DNA of 64,000 nucleotides, taken from NCBI GenBank assembly GCA_025363575.1, contig JANYDM010000098.1:62001-126000 (forward strand). Direction: 5' to 3'. The DNA comes from Betaproteobacteria bacterium. GTDB lineage: Bacteria > Pseudomonadota > Gammaproteobacteria > Burkholderiales > SG8-41. Shown one piece after another: positions 39,907 through 48,398 of this stretch (positions within the stretch are counted from its first letter, which is position 1; every line of letters starts with the position of its first letter). The notes under the pieces are model-generated. The model saw nothing but the letters and a program-made list of their open reading frames with translations. It ran no database searches and was not told the DNA's origin. The position numbers and the translations under genes are program-made.

Positions 39907-42008
39907 GTTTGTCTTTCACGCGTAATCATGAGATTGCCGACCCGGTCACAACGCACGTTCCATCCCGGCGGCACGACCGTGGTCGAGTCAGCCGCCTCGA
40001 TCAACGCAGGGCCGGCCACCGAGTCTTCAGCGAGCATCAACGCGCGGTCATAGCAAGCGCAGTCGAGCATGCCGTGATCCCTGAAATAGACCTTGTGCGG
40101 GGCTTTGCGCGCTCTTTGGGCGGTGCCATCCCCCTGCGCCAGCGGCTGATGCTCGAGACGCCGCGAATTACCGACGGCGGTCACCGACAAGGTCACGAAT
40201 TGAATAATGCCTGCGGTATCGCGCCGCCCGTACATGCGCTCGTGCAGCTGATGAAAAGATTCGGAGATTTCCGGCTGGTCAGCACCGGTCAGCGCGCGGT
40301 CCGGCAACCGCATATTAATTTCGTACGCCTGGCGCCGGTAGCGCATATCGGCCGAGCGTTGAAACGTAATTGTGCCATCGGCGAGGCCGTAGAGCTTCAG
40401 CGCTTCGCGTCCGCGACGCTCGAGCTCGGCGAAAACTTTTTCAACCGCGGCAATATCCCCGCCGATGACGGCTTCAACGTGCGTCTGGCGAAAGTCGTAG
40501 CGGATGTCGGCGATGAGCAGGCCCTGCGCGGACAGCAGGCCCGGCGCCGGCGGCACGATGACTTCGCGCACGCCAAGATCCCCCGCCAGCTCGATGCCAT
40601 GCACGGCGCCGTTGCCGCCGAATGCGACGATCGTGAAATCCGCCGGGTCGCAGCCTTTTTCAACCGTCACGATGCGCAGCATCTTGAGCATGTTCGCGTT
40701 GGCGACTTCGACGACCGCCGCGCACGCTTCTTCGACCGTGATATTGAGAGGCTTGGCGAGTTGCTCCTGCACGATGCGGCGCGCGCGCTCGAGATCGAGC
40801 TTCATTTCGCCGCCAAGGAAATATTCAACGGGAATCCGCCCGAGCAAGAAGTTGGCGTCGGACACCGTGACACGGTCACCACCGAGCCCGTAAGCGATGG
40901 GCCCGGGGTCGGCGCCCGCGCTTTGCGGCCCGACTTTCAATACGCCGCCACTGTCGAGCCAGGCAATCGATCCGCCGCCGGCGCCCACCTCAGCGAGGTC
41001 GACGGTCGCCGCTCCCACGTAGTAGCCGCCGCCCTGCAAAATGCGCGAAATATTGATGCCTGCGCCCAATTCCTGGCCGGGCGACTGGCGCACCTCGCCG
41101 TTCTCGATTAGACCGGCTTTGGCCGTGGTGCCGCCCATGTCGAATGAAATCAGGTTTGTCCGCCCGGCGAGCTTGCCGAAGTGCGCGGCCGCGATGACGC
41201 CTGCCGCCGGGCCCGATTCGACGATGCGGCACGGCATCTTCGTCGCTTCCGCCCAGGAAATGATGCCGCCGTTGGATTGCATCATGTGCAGCGGCACCTT
41301 GATGCCGGCCTTGTCGAGCGCGCCGCTCATGCGCTCGAGATAAGTTGACACACGCGGACCGAGACAGGCGTTGACCACGGTCGTGCTGGTGCGTTCGTAT
41401 TCGCGGTACTGGGGATAAATGTCGCTCGACAGCGTGACAAAGCAGCCCGGCAGCATCTCCCTCGCAATTTCGCCAGCGCGCTGTTCGTGTGCGGCGTTGC
41501 GAAATGAAAACAGGAAACAGATCGCGAGCGCTTCGATGCGTTCGCCTGCCAGCTTTTTTAATGTTTTTTTCAGCACGGCTTCGTCGAGCGGCGTTACGAC
41601 CGCGCCGGCGGCGTCGATACGCTCCGGTATGCCAAACGACAGCCGACGCGGCACCAGCGGCGCGATTTTTTTATAGGATTGGTCAAACAGGCTGTAGCGC
41701 TTATGGCGCTGGATCTCCAGCAAGTCGCGAAACCCTTCCGTCACCAGCAGGGCCGTGCGCGCACCCGCGCCTTGCAGCACTGTATTCGAAGCGACGGTGC
41801 TCGCGTGGGTGAACTGGCTGACGCGCGCAAGTTCGAGGCTGAGCTCATCTCGCGCGCGGCGCACGCCGACCAGTACCGCTGCCGACGGATCATGCGGCGT
41901 GGAACTGACTTTCAATGTCTGGATGTGGCCGGTGTCTTCGTTCAGGATCACGAGATCGGTGAATGTGCCGCCGATATCGACGGCGATACGATAGCGTTCT
42001 TGCGTCAT
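39903..42008 (-). CDS. Hydantoinase A/oxoprolinase family protein
   Basis: Alpha-type subunit with an ASKHA ATPase fold. The phosphate-binding motif DIGGTFTD is at residues 11-18 and a second, DMGGTTAKAG, lies mid-chain; AFGGNGAVH follows. Its 701 residues match the HyuA family. It begins the hyuA-hyuB pair and is divergent from a Bug-type binding-protein gene; binding proteins of that kind often sit beside catabolic genes in Burkholderiales. Confidence 0.95.
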   Translation of the reverse strand: MTQERYRIAVDIGGTFTDLVILNEDTGHIQTLKVSSTPHDPSAAVLVGVRRARDELSLELARVSQFTHASTVASNTVLQGAGARTALLVTEGFRDLLEIQRHKRYSLFDQSYKKIAPLVPRRLSFGIPERIDAAGAVVTPLDEAVLKKTLKKLAGERIEALAICFLFSFRNAAHEQRAGEIAREMLPGCFVTLSSDIYPQYREYERTSTTVVNACLGPRVSTYLERMSGALDKAGIKVPLHMMQSNGGIISWAEATKMPCRIVESGPAAGVIAAAHFGKLAGRTNLISFDMGGTTAKAGLIENGEVRQSPGQELGAGINISRILQGGGYYVGAATVDLAEVGAGGGSIAWLDSGGVLKVGPQSAGADPGPIAYGLGGDRVTVSDANFLLGRIPVEYFLGGEMKLDLERARRIVQEQLAKPLNITVEEACAAVVEVANANMLKMLRIVTVEKGCDPADFTIVAFGGNGAVHGIELAGDLGVREVIVPPAPGLLSAQGLLIADIRYDFRQTHVEAVIGGDIAAVEKVFAELERRGREALKLYGLADGTITFQRSADMRYRRQAYEINMRLPDRALTGADQPEISESFHQLHERMYGRRDTAGIIQFVTLSVTAVGNSRRLEHQPLAQGDGTAQRARKAPHKVYFRDHGMLDCACYDRALMLAEDSVAGPALIEAADSTTVVPPGWNVRCDRVGNLMITRERQT

Positions 42009-42148
42009 TTCATTCCAGGTAACGGACGTACGTCATATGGTAATTAGCCGTGGTGACCGGCGTATCGGCGGGCGCGGTGCAAACCGTTTAAACTATATTG
42101 TAACCGCACGACGAAACCTCGCGTGCGGCCGGAGGAGAACTCAACGCT

Positions 42149-43117
42149 ATGCACAAAGTAGTCCGGCGCGCATTGACCGCGATTGCGCTTGCGTGGACGC
42201 TAGCTTGCGCGGCACAGGAATGGCCGGCCAAACCGGTGCGCTTTATCACGGCATTTCCGGTCGGCGGCTCGTCAGACCAGGTGGCGCGCATCATTGCCGA
42301 GCGCCTGACCGCCGTGCTCGGTCAGCAGATCATCGTTGACAACCGCAGCGGGGCGAATGGCATCGCAGGTACAGCGCTGGCCGCGGCGGCGGCGCCTGAC
42401 GGCTACAATTATCTCGTCGTATTCGATGCGCATGCCACCAATCCGAGCCTGCAGAAAAGTCTGCCTTACGACACGCTCAAGGCATTTACACCTCTCATGC
42501 TGTTCGCGACTTCGCCGTACGCCCTGGTCGTGGCGCCCGCCTCGCCTTACAAATCGCTCGCCGATCTGATCGCAGCGGCGAGGACGAGGCCGGGCGAACT
42601 CACGCTGGGCTCCAGCGGAGTCGGCAGCCGCGGGCATCTGGCGATGGCATTGCTGGAGCAGCGCGCCGGCTTCAAGATCACCCAGATCCCCTATCGCGGT
42701 CCGGCACAAACGATCACCGACGTCATCGGCGGCCAGATCACCATGCAGATGGGCACGTTTCTGTTCGCCAGCCCGTTCATCAAGTCGCAGCGCGTGCGCG
42801 CGCTCGCTGTCACTTCCGCAGCGCGTATGGCTCAACTGCCTGATATTCCGACCGTGGCCGAGCAGGGATTTCCCGGCTACGAGGTGCACTCGTGGTGGGG
42901 CGTCGTGGCGCCGGCCGGCACGCCGCCGGGCATACTGCAGAAACTGCATGCTGCACTCAGGAATGTGCTCGCGCAAAGCGATACGCGCAGCCGGCTCGAG
43001 CAGCTCGGCGCGACAGTGCGCGGATCGACGGCCGACGAATTCGGCAGCTATATTACGCAGGAAATGAAACTGTGGGGCAAAGTCGTGCGCGACAGCAAAA
43101 TTTCCGCGACGGAGTAA
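42149..43117 (+). CDS. Tripartite tricarboxylate transporter receptor (Bug/TctC family)
   Basis: Periplasmic solute receptor. A signal peptide ends near A-C-A-A-Q and the mature start EWPAKPVRFITAFPVGGSSD is the family hallmark; VDNRSGANGIAGT follows. Length 322. A GGAGGAG site precedes the ATG. No membrane subunits (TctA, TctB) are in the window, as is usual for Bug proteins. Ligand unknown; it may be the substrate or product of the divergent HyuA-HyuB enzyme. Confidence 0.95.
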   Translation: MHKVVRRALTAIALAWTLACAAQEWPAKPVRFITAFPVGGSSDQVARIIAERLTAVLGQQIIVDNRSGANGIAGTALAAAAAPDGYNYLVVFDAHATNPSLQKSLPYDTLKAFTPLMLFATSPYALVVAPASPYKSLADLIAAARTRPGELTLGSSGVGSRGHLAMALLEQRAGFKITQIPYRGPAQTITDVIGGQITMQMGTFLFASPFIKSQRVRALAVTSAARMAQLPDIPTVAEQGFPGYEVHSWWGVVAPAGTPPGILQKLHAALRNVLAQSDTRSRLEQLGATVRGSTADEFGSYITQEMKLWGKVVRDSKISATE

Positions 43118-43185
43118 CTCAGGTTGCGCGTGCTAACCGCGCGCTCCGGCGGCCGGCACCGAAACTCCGCACGGCCACACGGCAA

Positions 43186-43725
43186 TCAAAGTGGCGCGGA
43201 TAGAGGCAGCGTAGCGGAATCCTGCGGTGGTGAAGGACATGCGAGCGGTTTTGTGGCAGGCGCATCGATCGTCGCAGGTACTTTGCCGGCAGCGTAGAGG
43301 GCGCGTACTTTTGCCCGCCCCGCGGACGCGCTGTCGGCACGCAGGTGCAGGTGCGGTTGCGCCGCATCGCAAACTATTTCCTGCCTGACGAAATATGATT
43401 TGCCAACCTCGATATCGAGCGACATAGCACCGGAATCGGCGTCCAGAGATGCAATCGTATGCTCGCCGGGATTCATTTCGTAAAACACGAATTTCGACGG
43501 CCCTGCTTCTTCCCGGGTGATGCCGTCGATCAGAAACGCAAGCGGCAGTCCGTCCTCGCTCGCGTCATCGCGGTAGGCATAGAGCGTGGCGCGGTCCGGC
43601 GGCACGGCAAACAATACGGCGCGCTGTTCCGGCTCGAGGTTTATCATGATGGCCAGCGCGCAACCGGACAACGCCGCAACGGCCGAACCCGCAACTGCTA
43701 ATCGCCCGCAAGCTTCGATTTTCAT
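43186..43725 (-). CDS. DUF2846-like lipoprotein
   Basis: Predicted lipoprotein of unknown function, 179 residues. The ATG at 43725 has GGGAG six bases upstream. The signal ends A-L-S-G-C, lipidated at about Cys20. The mature part reads AVLFAVPPDRATLYAYRDD and VFYEMNPGEHTIASLDAD, which resembles the DUF2846 sandwich. The C-terminus is Pro/Ala rich. It lies downstream of the VOC gene on the same strand. Confidence 0.75.
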   Translation of the reverse strand: MKIEACGRLAVAGSAVAALSGCALAIMINLEPEQRAVLFAVPPDRATLYAYRDDASEDGLPLAFLIDGITREEAGPSKFVFYEMNPGEHTIASLDADSGAMSLDIEVGKSYFVRQEIVCDAAQPHLHLRADSASAGRAKVRALYAAGKVPATIDAPATKPLACPSPPQDSATLPLSAPL

Positions 43726-43887
43726 TGGCATCTCCCGCCACGTTCGATAACTTATCCGAGCATACAGCCGGCAACAATACGACTCTCGATCTATCCGACC
43801 AGCGGCGGGTTCCTGCAACCGGGCGGCGCCCGGCGCAGCCCCGACGAGGCGGAGCCGCGAGACTGCACGCTCAATGCGATGAATAGC

Positions 43888-44328
43888 TCATACCTTGTGC
43901 ACCTGCATCGGCGCACTGGTGCCCGACGGCAACTCGGGTGGCGTCTCGGTCGCCGGGAAGTTGAATTCGAGCTTGGTGCCGACCGGATCGTGCAAAAATA
44001 CCTGGTAGCCCGCCAGCGGAATGTTCTGCTCTTCAAAATAAACGCCGACTTTTTTCAGACGTGCGCGAAATTCGACGGCGCCGGCCGCACGGAAAGCAAT
44101 GTGGTCAACGCTGCCGCTGTGCAGGTCTTTGACGATGGAGTCTTTGGGAAACCGCGCGCTGACGTGAACGATGGGATCGTCGCCGTCGTACAGCCACAGT
44201 CCGTCGAACGGAAAATTCGGCCGCGCGCCCGCTTTCAGCCCGAGCACTTCGCCGTAGAATTTCTCGATCGCCGGCATGTCGCTTTGCGCGCAGCGTATGT
44301 TCAGATGTTGAAAACCGCTGATTGCCAT
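43888..44328 (-). CDS. VOC (glyoxalase/bleomycin resistance) family protein
   Basis: Single-domain VOC protein of 146 residues. Candidate metal ligands in this family are the His of the first strand (QHLNIRCAQ) and a Glu in the last strand (TKLEFNFP); VDHIAF in the middle is typical. An AAGGAG site precedes the ATG. Function may be isomerisation or dioxygenation of an organic acid, or glyoxalase-type. It follows a dehydrogenase gene on the same strand, 70 bases away. Confidence 0.88.
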   Translation of the reverse strand: MAISGFQHLNIRCAQSDMPAIEKFYGEVLGLKAGARPNFPFDGLWLYDGDDPIVHVSARFPKDSIVKDLHSGSVDHIAFRAAGAVEFRARLKKVGVYFEEQNIPLAGYQVFLHDPVGTKLEFNFPATETPPELPSGTSAPMQVHKV

Positions 44329-44398
44329 TGCTGACTCCTTCGGTTGCTGTTCTCAATGCAGGGCGAATATATTACCGCAATTCGACGCGACCGCACCC

Positions 44399-45292
44399 TC
44401 ACGTTTCGCGCGCGCGCCGTGCAATGGCTGCCAGGATGGCGGCGTTGTCCCACAGCCCTTCGCCGTGGTCCACGCAGTCTCGCAGCAACGCCGCGTACGT
44501 CTCGGCAAACGGCAGTTCCTGCCCCAGCGCGCGCGCATAGTCGAGCATCAGCGAAAAGTCCTTGTAACTCTGGTCGACGCGGCTCGACGGCTTTTGAAAT
44601 TCGCAGCGCGCCATCTGCGGCCCCTTCACGTCCATCACCTGCGAGTAAGCGGCCGAATTACGCAGCACGTCGAGAAACGCCACCGGCTCGAGGCCCATGC
44701 GCTGCGCGAACACGAGCCCTTCCGCGACGGCGCCGCGATTGAGCCCGAGCACGAGGTTAACCGCGAGCTTGGCCCTGCCGCCGTTGCCGACCGCGCCGAG
44801 ATATTGGGTGCGCGGGCACACTGCGCCGAGCACGTCTGCGGCGGCTTCGATAGCCGCGCGAGTGCCTCCGATGAGACCGACACCGTCACCCGCCGCCACC
44901 TGACCGCTCGTGCCGGACACCGGCATTTCGATGTAACTTGCGCGCGGCGCAATGCGCGCCGCGAGCTGCGCGATGCGATCGGGGTCGCACGTGCTCGTGC
45001 AAATCAATGTGAGCGGCGGCGCACCTTCTGCGCGTGCCGCGAGTAAACCGTCGCTGCCTTCAACCACGGTTTCCACCTGGTCCGTGTTGAACACTGCAAG
45101 CACTATGGTGTCGCATTGCGCGGCCAGTTCCGCGAGCGTTGCCACTGGCATGCCGCCAAGTTCCTGCAAACGTGCCCGCTTCGCCGCGTCGACATCGAAA
45201 CCCGCGACCTCAAAACCAGCGCCGCGCAGCCGCTGCACGACCGCGCTGCCCATAAGCCCTATGCCCACCACCCCGATGCGCCGCACGTGCAA
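44399..45292 (-). CDS. NAD(P)-dependent 3-hydroxyisobutyrate-type dehydrogenase
   Basis: Beta-hydroxyacid dehydrogenase of 297 residues. The nucleotide-binding motif GVVGIGLMG is at 7-15, the substrate-binding stretch MPVSGTSGQVAAGD at 123-136, and catalytic K175 with N179 in GGRAKLAVNLV. It differs from the DUF1932-type enzyme at 18815, having the regular C-terminal domain. Its divergent neighbour is a TauD-type dioxygenase, so it may take part in the same catabolic path, but the substrate is not evident. Confidence 0.92.
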   Translation of the reverse strand: MHVRRIGVVGIGLMGSAVVQRLRGAGFEVAGFDVDAAKRARLQELGGMPVATLAELAAQCDTIVLAVFNTDQVETVVEGSDGLLAARAEGAPPLTLICTSTCDPDRIAQLAARIAPRASYIEMPVSGTSGQVAAGDGVGLIGGTRAAIEAAADVLGAVCPRTQYLGAVGNGGRAKLAVNLVLGLNRGAVAEGLVFAQRMGLEPVAFLDVLRNSAAYSQVMDVKGPQMARCEFQKPSSRVDQSYKDFSLMLDYARALGQELPFAETYAALLRDCVDHGEGLWDNAAILAAIARRARET

Positions 45293-45370
45293 GCCTTCCG
45301 CTGAATTCTTCGAGGCAAGATAGTAGTCGGTGCGCGCCGCGCATGCCAGCCCGCGGAATAAAATCCGCGC

Positions 45371-45399
45371 TTACCAACGCAAATCACATCGTTTATGAT
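45371..45399 (+). promoter_or_regulatory. Sigma-70-type promoter for the TauD-family gene
   Basis: TTACCA and TATGAT are separated by 17 bases and lie 36 bases upstream of the ATG at 45435, in the gap between divergent genes. The -10 box differs from consensus at one position. Confidence 0.5.
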
Positions 45400-45434
45400 G
45401 GCTGGCACACGTTAGACCCTTGCAGGAGGAGAAC

Positions 45435-46328
45435 ATGCCGGCAGCGCAATCAGCATCATCGGTCCTCGAGTCCGCATACAAAACCATGGAAGTGCGGCCG
45501 ATGTCGGGCGCGATCGGCGCTTACGTATACGGCATCAATTTAAAGGACCGCGCCAACAAGGCGATGTGGGCAGAATTGCACCGGGCGTTTCTCGAGTATC
45601 ACGTCATCGCGGTGCGCGGCCAGGATCTGTCGCCCGCCGATCAATATGAAGTCGGCCGTTTTTTCGGCGAACCCTGCTTCTACCCGTTCGCCAAAGGCAT
45701 GGACGGGTTTCCTGAAATGACGCGCATGGTCAAGGAGCCGGAAGACCGCGTCAACTTCGGCGCCGACTGGCACACGGATACTTCCTATCTGAAAGAACCG
45801 CCGCGCGCGACGCTGCTTTACGCCGTTGAGACGCCGCCCAAAGGCGGGGACACCTTATATGCAAACACGCGCGCCGCGTACGATGCACTGTCCGACGGCA
45901 TGAAGGCGATGCTGAAAGGCATGGTCGGCGTGTTCAGCGGCGGACTCAAGCACAAGAAAGGCGGCGACCGCACCGCCCATCACGCGCGCATCACTCATAT
46001 GGCGGTGCAAAAATCCGAGGAAGCCGAGAAGTTCGAAGCGCGCCATCCGGTCGTGCGCACGCATCCGGATACCGGCAAGAAAGCACTCTACCTGAGTGCG
46101 CTGCACACCTTGCGCTTCGACGGCATGACCGAGCACGAAAGCCGGCCGATCATCGAGATGCTCGACCATCATTGCGTGGAACCGCAATTCACCTGCCGCG
46201 TGAACTGGGAGCCGGGCCAACTGACTGTGTGGGACAATCGCTGCACGCTGCACAACGCGATCAACGATTATCACGGCTACCGGCGCGAAATGCGCCGCCT
46301 GACGGTGGGGCCCGAAGTACCCCGCTAG
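45435..46328 (+). CDS. TauD/TfdA family dioxygenase
   Basis: Fe(II)- and 2-oxoglutarate-dependent oxygenase, 297 residues. The iron triad is H113 and D115 (WHTDTSY) with the distal H273 of CTLHNAI, and the Arg of YRREMRRLTV that binds 2-oxoglutarate is present. An AGGAGG site precedes the ATG at 45435. Relatives act on taurine, 2,4-D, alkyl sulfates or other acids; the substrate here is unknown. A promoter candidate lies at 45371-45399. Confidence 0.93.
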   Translation: MPAAQSASSVLESAYKTMEVRPMSGAIGAYVYGINLKDRANKAMWAELHRAFLEYHVIAVRGQDLSPADQYEVGRFFGEPCFYPFAKGMDGFPEMTRMVKEPEDRVNFGADWHTDTSYLKEPPRATLLYAVETPPKGGDTLYANTRAAYDALSDGMKAMLKGMVGVFSGGLKHKKGGDRTAHHARITHMAVQKSEEAEKFEARHPVVRTHPDTGKKALYLSALHTLRFDGMTEHESRPIIEMLDHHCVEPQFTCRVNWEPGQLTVWDNRCTLHNAINDYHGYRREMRRLTVGPEVPR

Positions 46329-46346
46329 CGCGGCCCCTGGAGCCTT

Positions 46347-47408
46347 TTAACCAAGAATCTGCGCATCCGCTTTCAGCTCGCCGCGCTGCACGCGCAACAC
46401 GAGGTCCACCAGTTTGAGATTGTTCGGCGTCGCCACGCCGACTTGTTGCCCCTTGGCAGCGATATAGCCGTTCATGAATTCGATTTCGGTACGGCGGCCC
46501 TTCTTCATGTCCTGCGCCATCGACGGCCGTTGAATTCCAGCGCGCGGGTTCGACGCATTGCGCGCTATCATGATTTTTTCGACTTCCGCCATCGCGACAG
46601 CATCGCCCGCACTCGCTTTCGACAATTGGTCGGGCTGCATGCCGCCGAGCCCGACAAGCTTGACGCCAAGCTTGTCCGCGACCTGCACGCCCTCGCCGCC
46701 CAGCTTGATCGCAAAGCGCCGCGGCGATTCGTTGGTGTCGCATTCGCCGCTGGTGAGGCCAGTCACTGCGGCGACGCCATTGCGCATGCTGTTCTGAATC
46801 AGCTTGGACCAGCGCTCCCCGAGCAGATTGGTCGTGTCCTTGGTGCTGTCGATCAGCGAAAATAGCGCGATGAGCTCCTTCACGCGGTCGGTCACCTTGC
46901 CGCTCATCTCTCCGATGCGAAACACTGTGTGCTTGTCGCCCCCCTTGGCCGCCATGCGGCGTATCTTGCCTGCCTCATAGAGCTCGACCGATATGATCGA
47001 CGCGATGACGCCGAGCGTCTTGTCGGCGCCGACGATGCCGGCGATCGTGTCCTCGTTTATGCAGTTTTGGAGCGACGCGACATAACCGTCCGGCGCGAGA
47101 AAAGGCTTGATGGCTTTGGTCACGCGCTCTGTGTCGTATGACTTGACCGACACGAACGCTATATCGACGGGCTTCCCCTTGCCGAGTTCCCCGATCTTGT
47201 CGAGGTGCAGCGTCTTGCCGGTCTTGACCGTAAATTTTTCTTCGGGCGTCACGCCATCGAGTTCGAGGCCGCGCGCGCGTATCGCATCAAGGTTCTCCTG
47301 CCACATGTCGACGAACGTCACGTCGAAACCCTGATGCGCGAGATTGCCGCCGATATAGCCGCCCAGCGCGCCCGTGCCCACCATCACAATCCGTTTTTGC
47401 TTTTGCAT
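46347..47408 (-). CDS. Ketopantoate reductase PanE/ApbA family protein
   Basis: NADPH-dependent 2-dehydropantoate 2-reductase relative, 353 residues, some 50 longer than E. coli PanE. The Rossmann motif VGTGALGGYIGG is at 10-21. The helical C-terminal domain contains the usual KLIQNSMRNGVAAVTGLTSGE. As the last gene of a PrpD - Bug - PanE unit it more likely reduces a 2-oxo acid in catabolism than makes pantothenate. The true panE could lie elsewhere. Confidence 0.9.
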   Translation of the reverse strand: MQKQKRIVMVGTGALGGYIGGNLAHQGFDVTFVDMWQENLDAIRARGLELDGVTPEEKFTVKTGKTLHLDKIGELGKGKPVDIAFVSVKSYDTERVTKAIKPFLAPDGYVASLQNCINEDTIAGIVGADKTLGVIASIISVELYEAGKIRRMAAKGGDKHTVFRIGEMSGKVTDRVKELIALFSLIDSTKDTTNLLGERWSKLIQNSMRNGVAAVTGLTSGECDTNESPRRFAIKLGGEGVQVADKLGVKLVGLGGMQPDQLSKASAGDAVAMAEVEKIMIARNASNPRAGIQRPSMAQDMKKGRRTEIEFMNGYIAAKGQQVGVATPNNLKLVDLVLRVQRGELKADAQILG

Positions 47409-47429
47409 TTGATTTCCCGATTACCAGTT

Positions 47430-48395
47430 TTAATCCACGCGCGCGCCGGAATCCTTGACCGGCTTCGCCCAGCGCTCATAGTCTTCGCGCAGTGCCTTCG
47501 CGAGCTCTTCCGGCGACGAAGCGATGACCTCCGCGCCATCCGCTGCCATATGCGCGGCAACCTCCGGCGTCTTCAGGCTGCGCACCATCTCGGCATTCAG
47601 TTTCGCAATGATTGCCCGCGGCGTCCCGGCTGGTGCAACCACCGCATAAAACGATTCGACTTTATAACCCGGCACGCCGGATTCCGCGATGGTCGGCACG
47701 TCGGGCAGCGGCGCGTAGCGTTTGGCGCTGCTGATCGCGATGCCGCGCAGCCGCCCACTCCTCACATGCGGCAACACCGGCACGACGCTGCCAAAACGCA
47801 ATTGCACATTGCCCGCAAGGAGATCGACGATGGCGGGCGCCGCGCCTTTATACGGAATATGCACGATGTCCACCCCCGCCATGTTGCCGAACAGGACGCC
47901 GGCGAGATGGGTCGACGAACCGCTGCCCGACGAGCTGTAGTTAAGCTTGCCCGGATTGGCCTTGGCGTAAGTGATGAGCTCTTTGACCGTCGCGACCGGA
48001 ATTTTGGGATGCACCACGAGGTAGTACGGAGAATTTGTCGCCATGCTGACCGGCGCGAAGTCCTTGAACGTGTCGTAACGTAATTTCGAATAAAGATGAG
48101 GATTGATAGTAAGCACGGCGCTGGGCGTGACCAAAAAGGTGTAACCGTCGGGAGTCGCATGCGCGACGGTTTCCGCGCCGAGGATGCCGCCGCCGCCGGG
48201 ACGGTTATCAACAATGACCGGCTGCCCCCATGCTTCATACAATTTCTGCGCGAGTATGCGCGCCAGCGTGTCGCTGCCGCCGCCGGCTGCGTACGGCGAG
48301 ATCAAGCGCACCGGTTTAGCCGGAAATTGTTGCCCGGCAGCGTGCGCGGCAGTGCATGCGCTGGCCAGCGCCATGATTGCATGCAATGCTCTCAT
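47430..48395 (-). CDS. Tripartite tricarboxylate transporter receptor (Bug/TctC family)
   Basis: Second intact Bug receptor of the window, 321 residues. A signal peptide ends near AAHAAGQ, followed by QFPAKPVRLISPYAAGGGSD, the family start. VDNRPGGGGILGAE and YKGAAPAIVDLLAGN are typical. The ATG lies three bases after the stop of the PrpD-like gene, which places it in an operon with that gene and the PanE-like gene. Ligand unknown, likely a small carboxylate. Confidence 0.95.
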   Translation of the reverse strand: MRALHAIMALASACTAAHAAGQQFPAKPVRLISPYAAGGGSDTLARILAQKLYEAWGQPVIVDNRPGGGGILGAETVAHATPDGYTFLVTPSAVLTINPHLYSKLRYDTFKDFAPVSMATNSPYYLVVHPKIPVATVKELITYAKANPGKLNYSSSGSGSSTHLAGVLFGNMAGVDIVHIPYKGAAPAIVDLLAGNVQLRFGSVVPVLPHVRSGRLRGIAISSAKRYAPLPDVPTIAESGVPGYKVESFYAVVAPAGTPRAIIAKLNAEMVRSLKTPEVAAHMAADGAEVIASSPEELAKALREDYERWAKPVKDSGARVD

Positions 48396-48398
48396 CGT

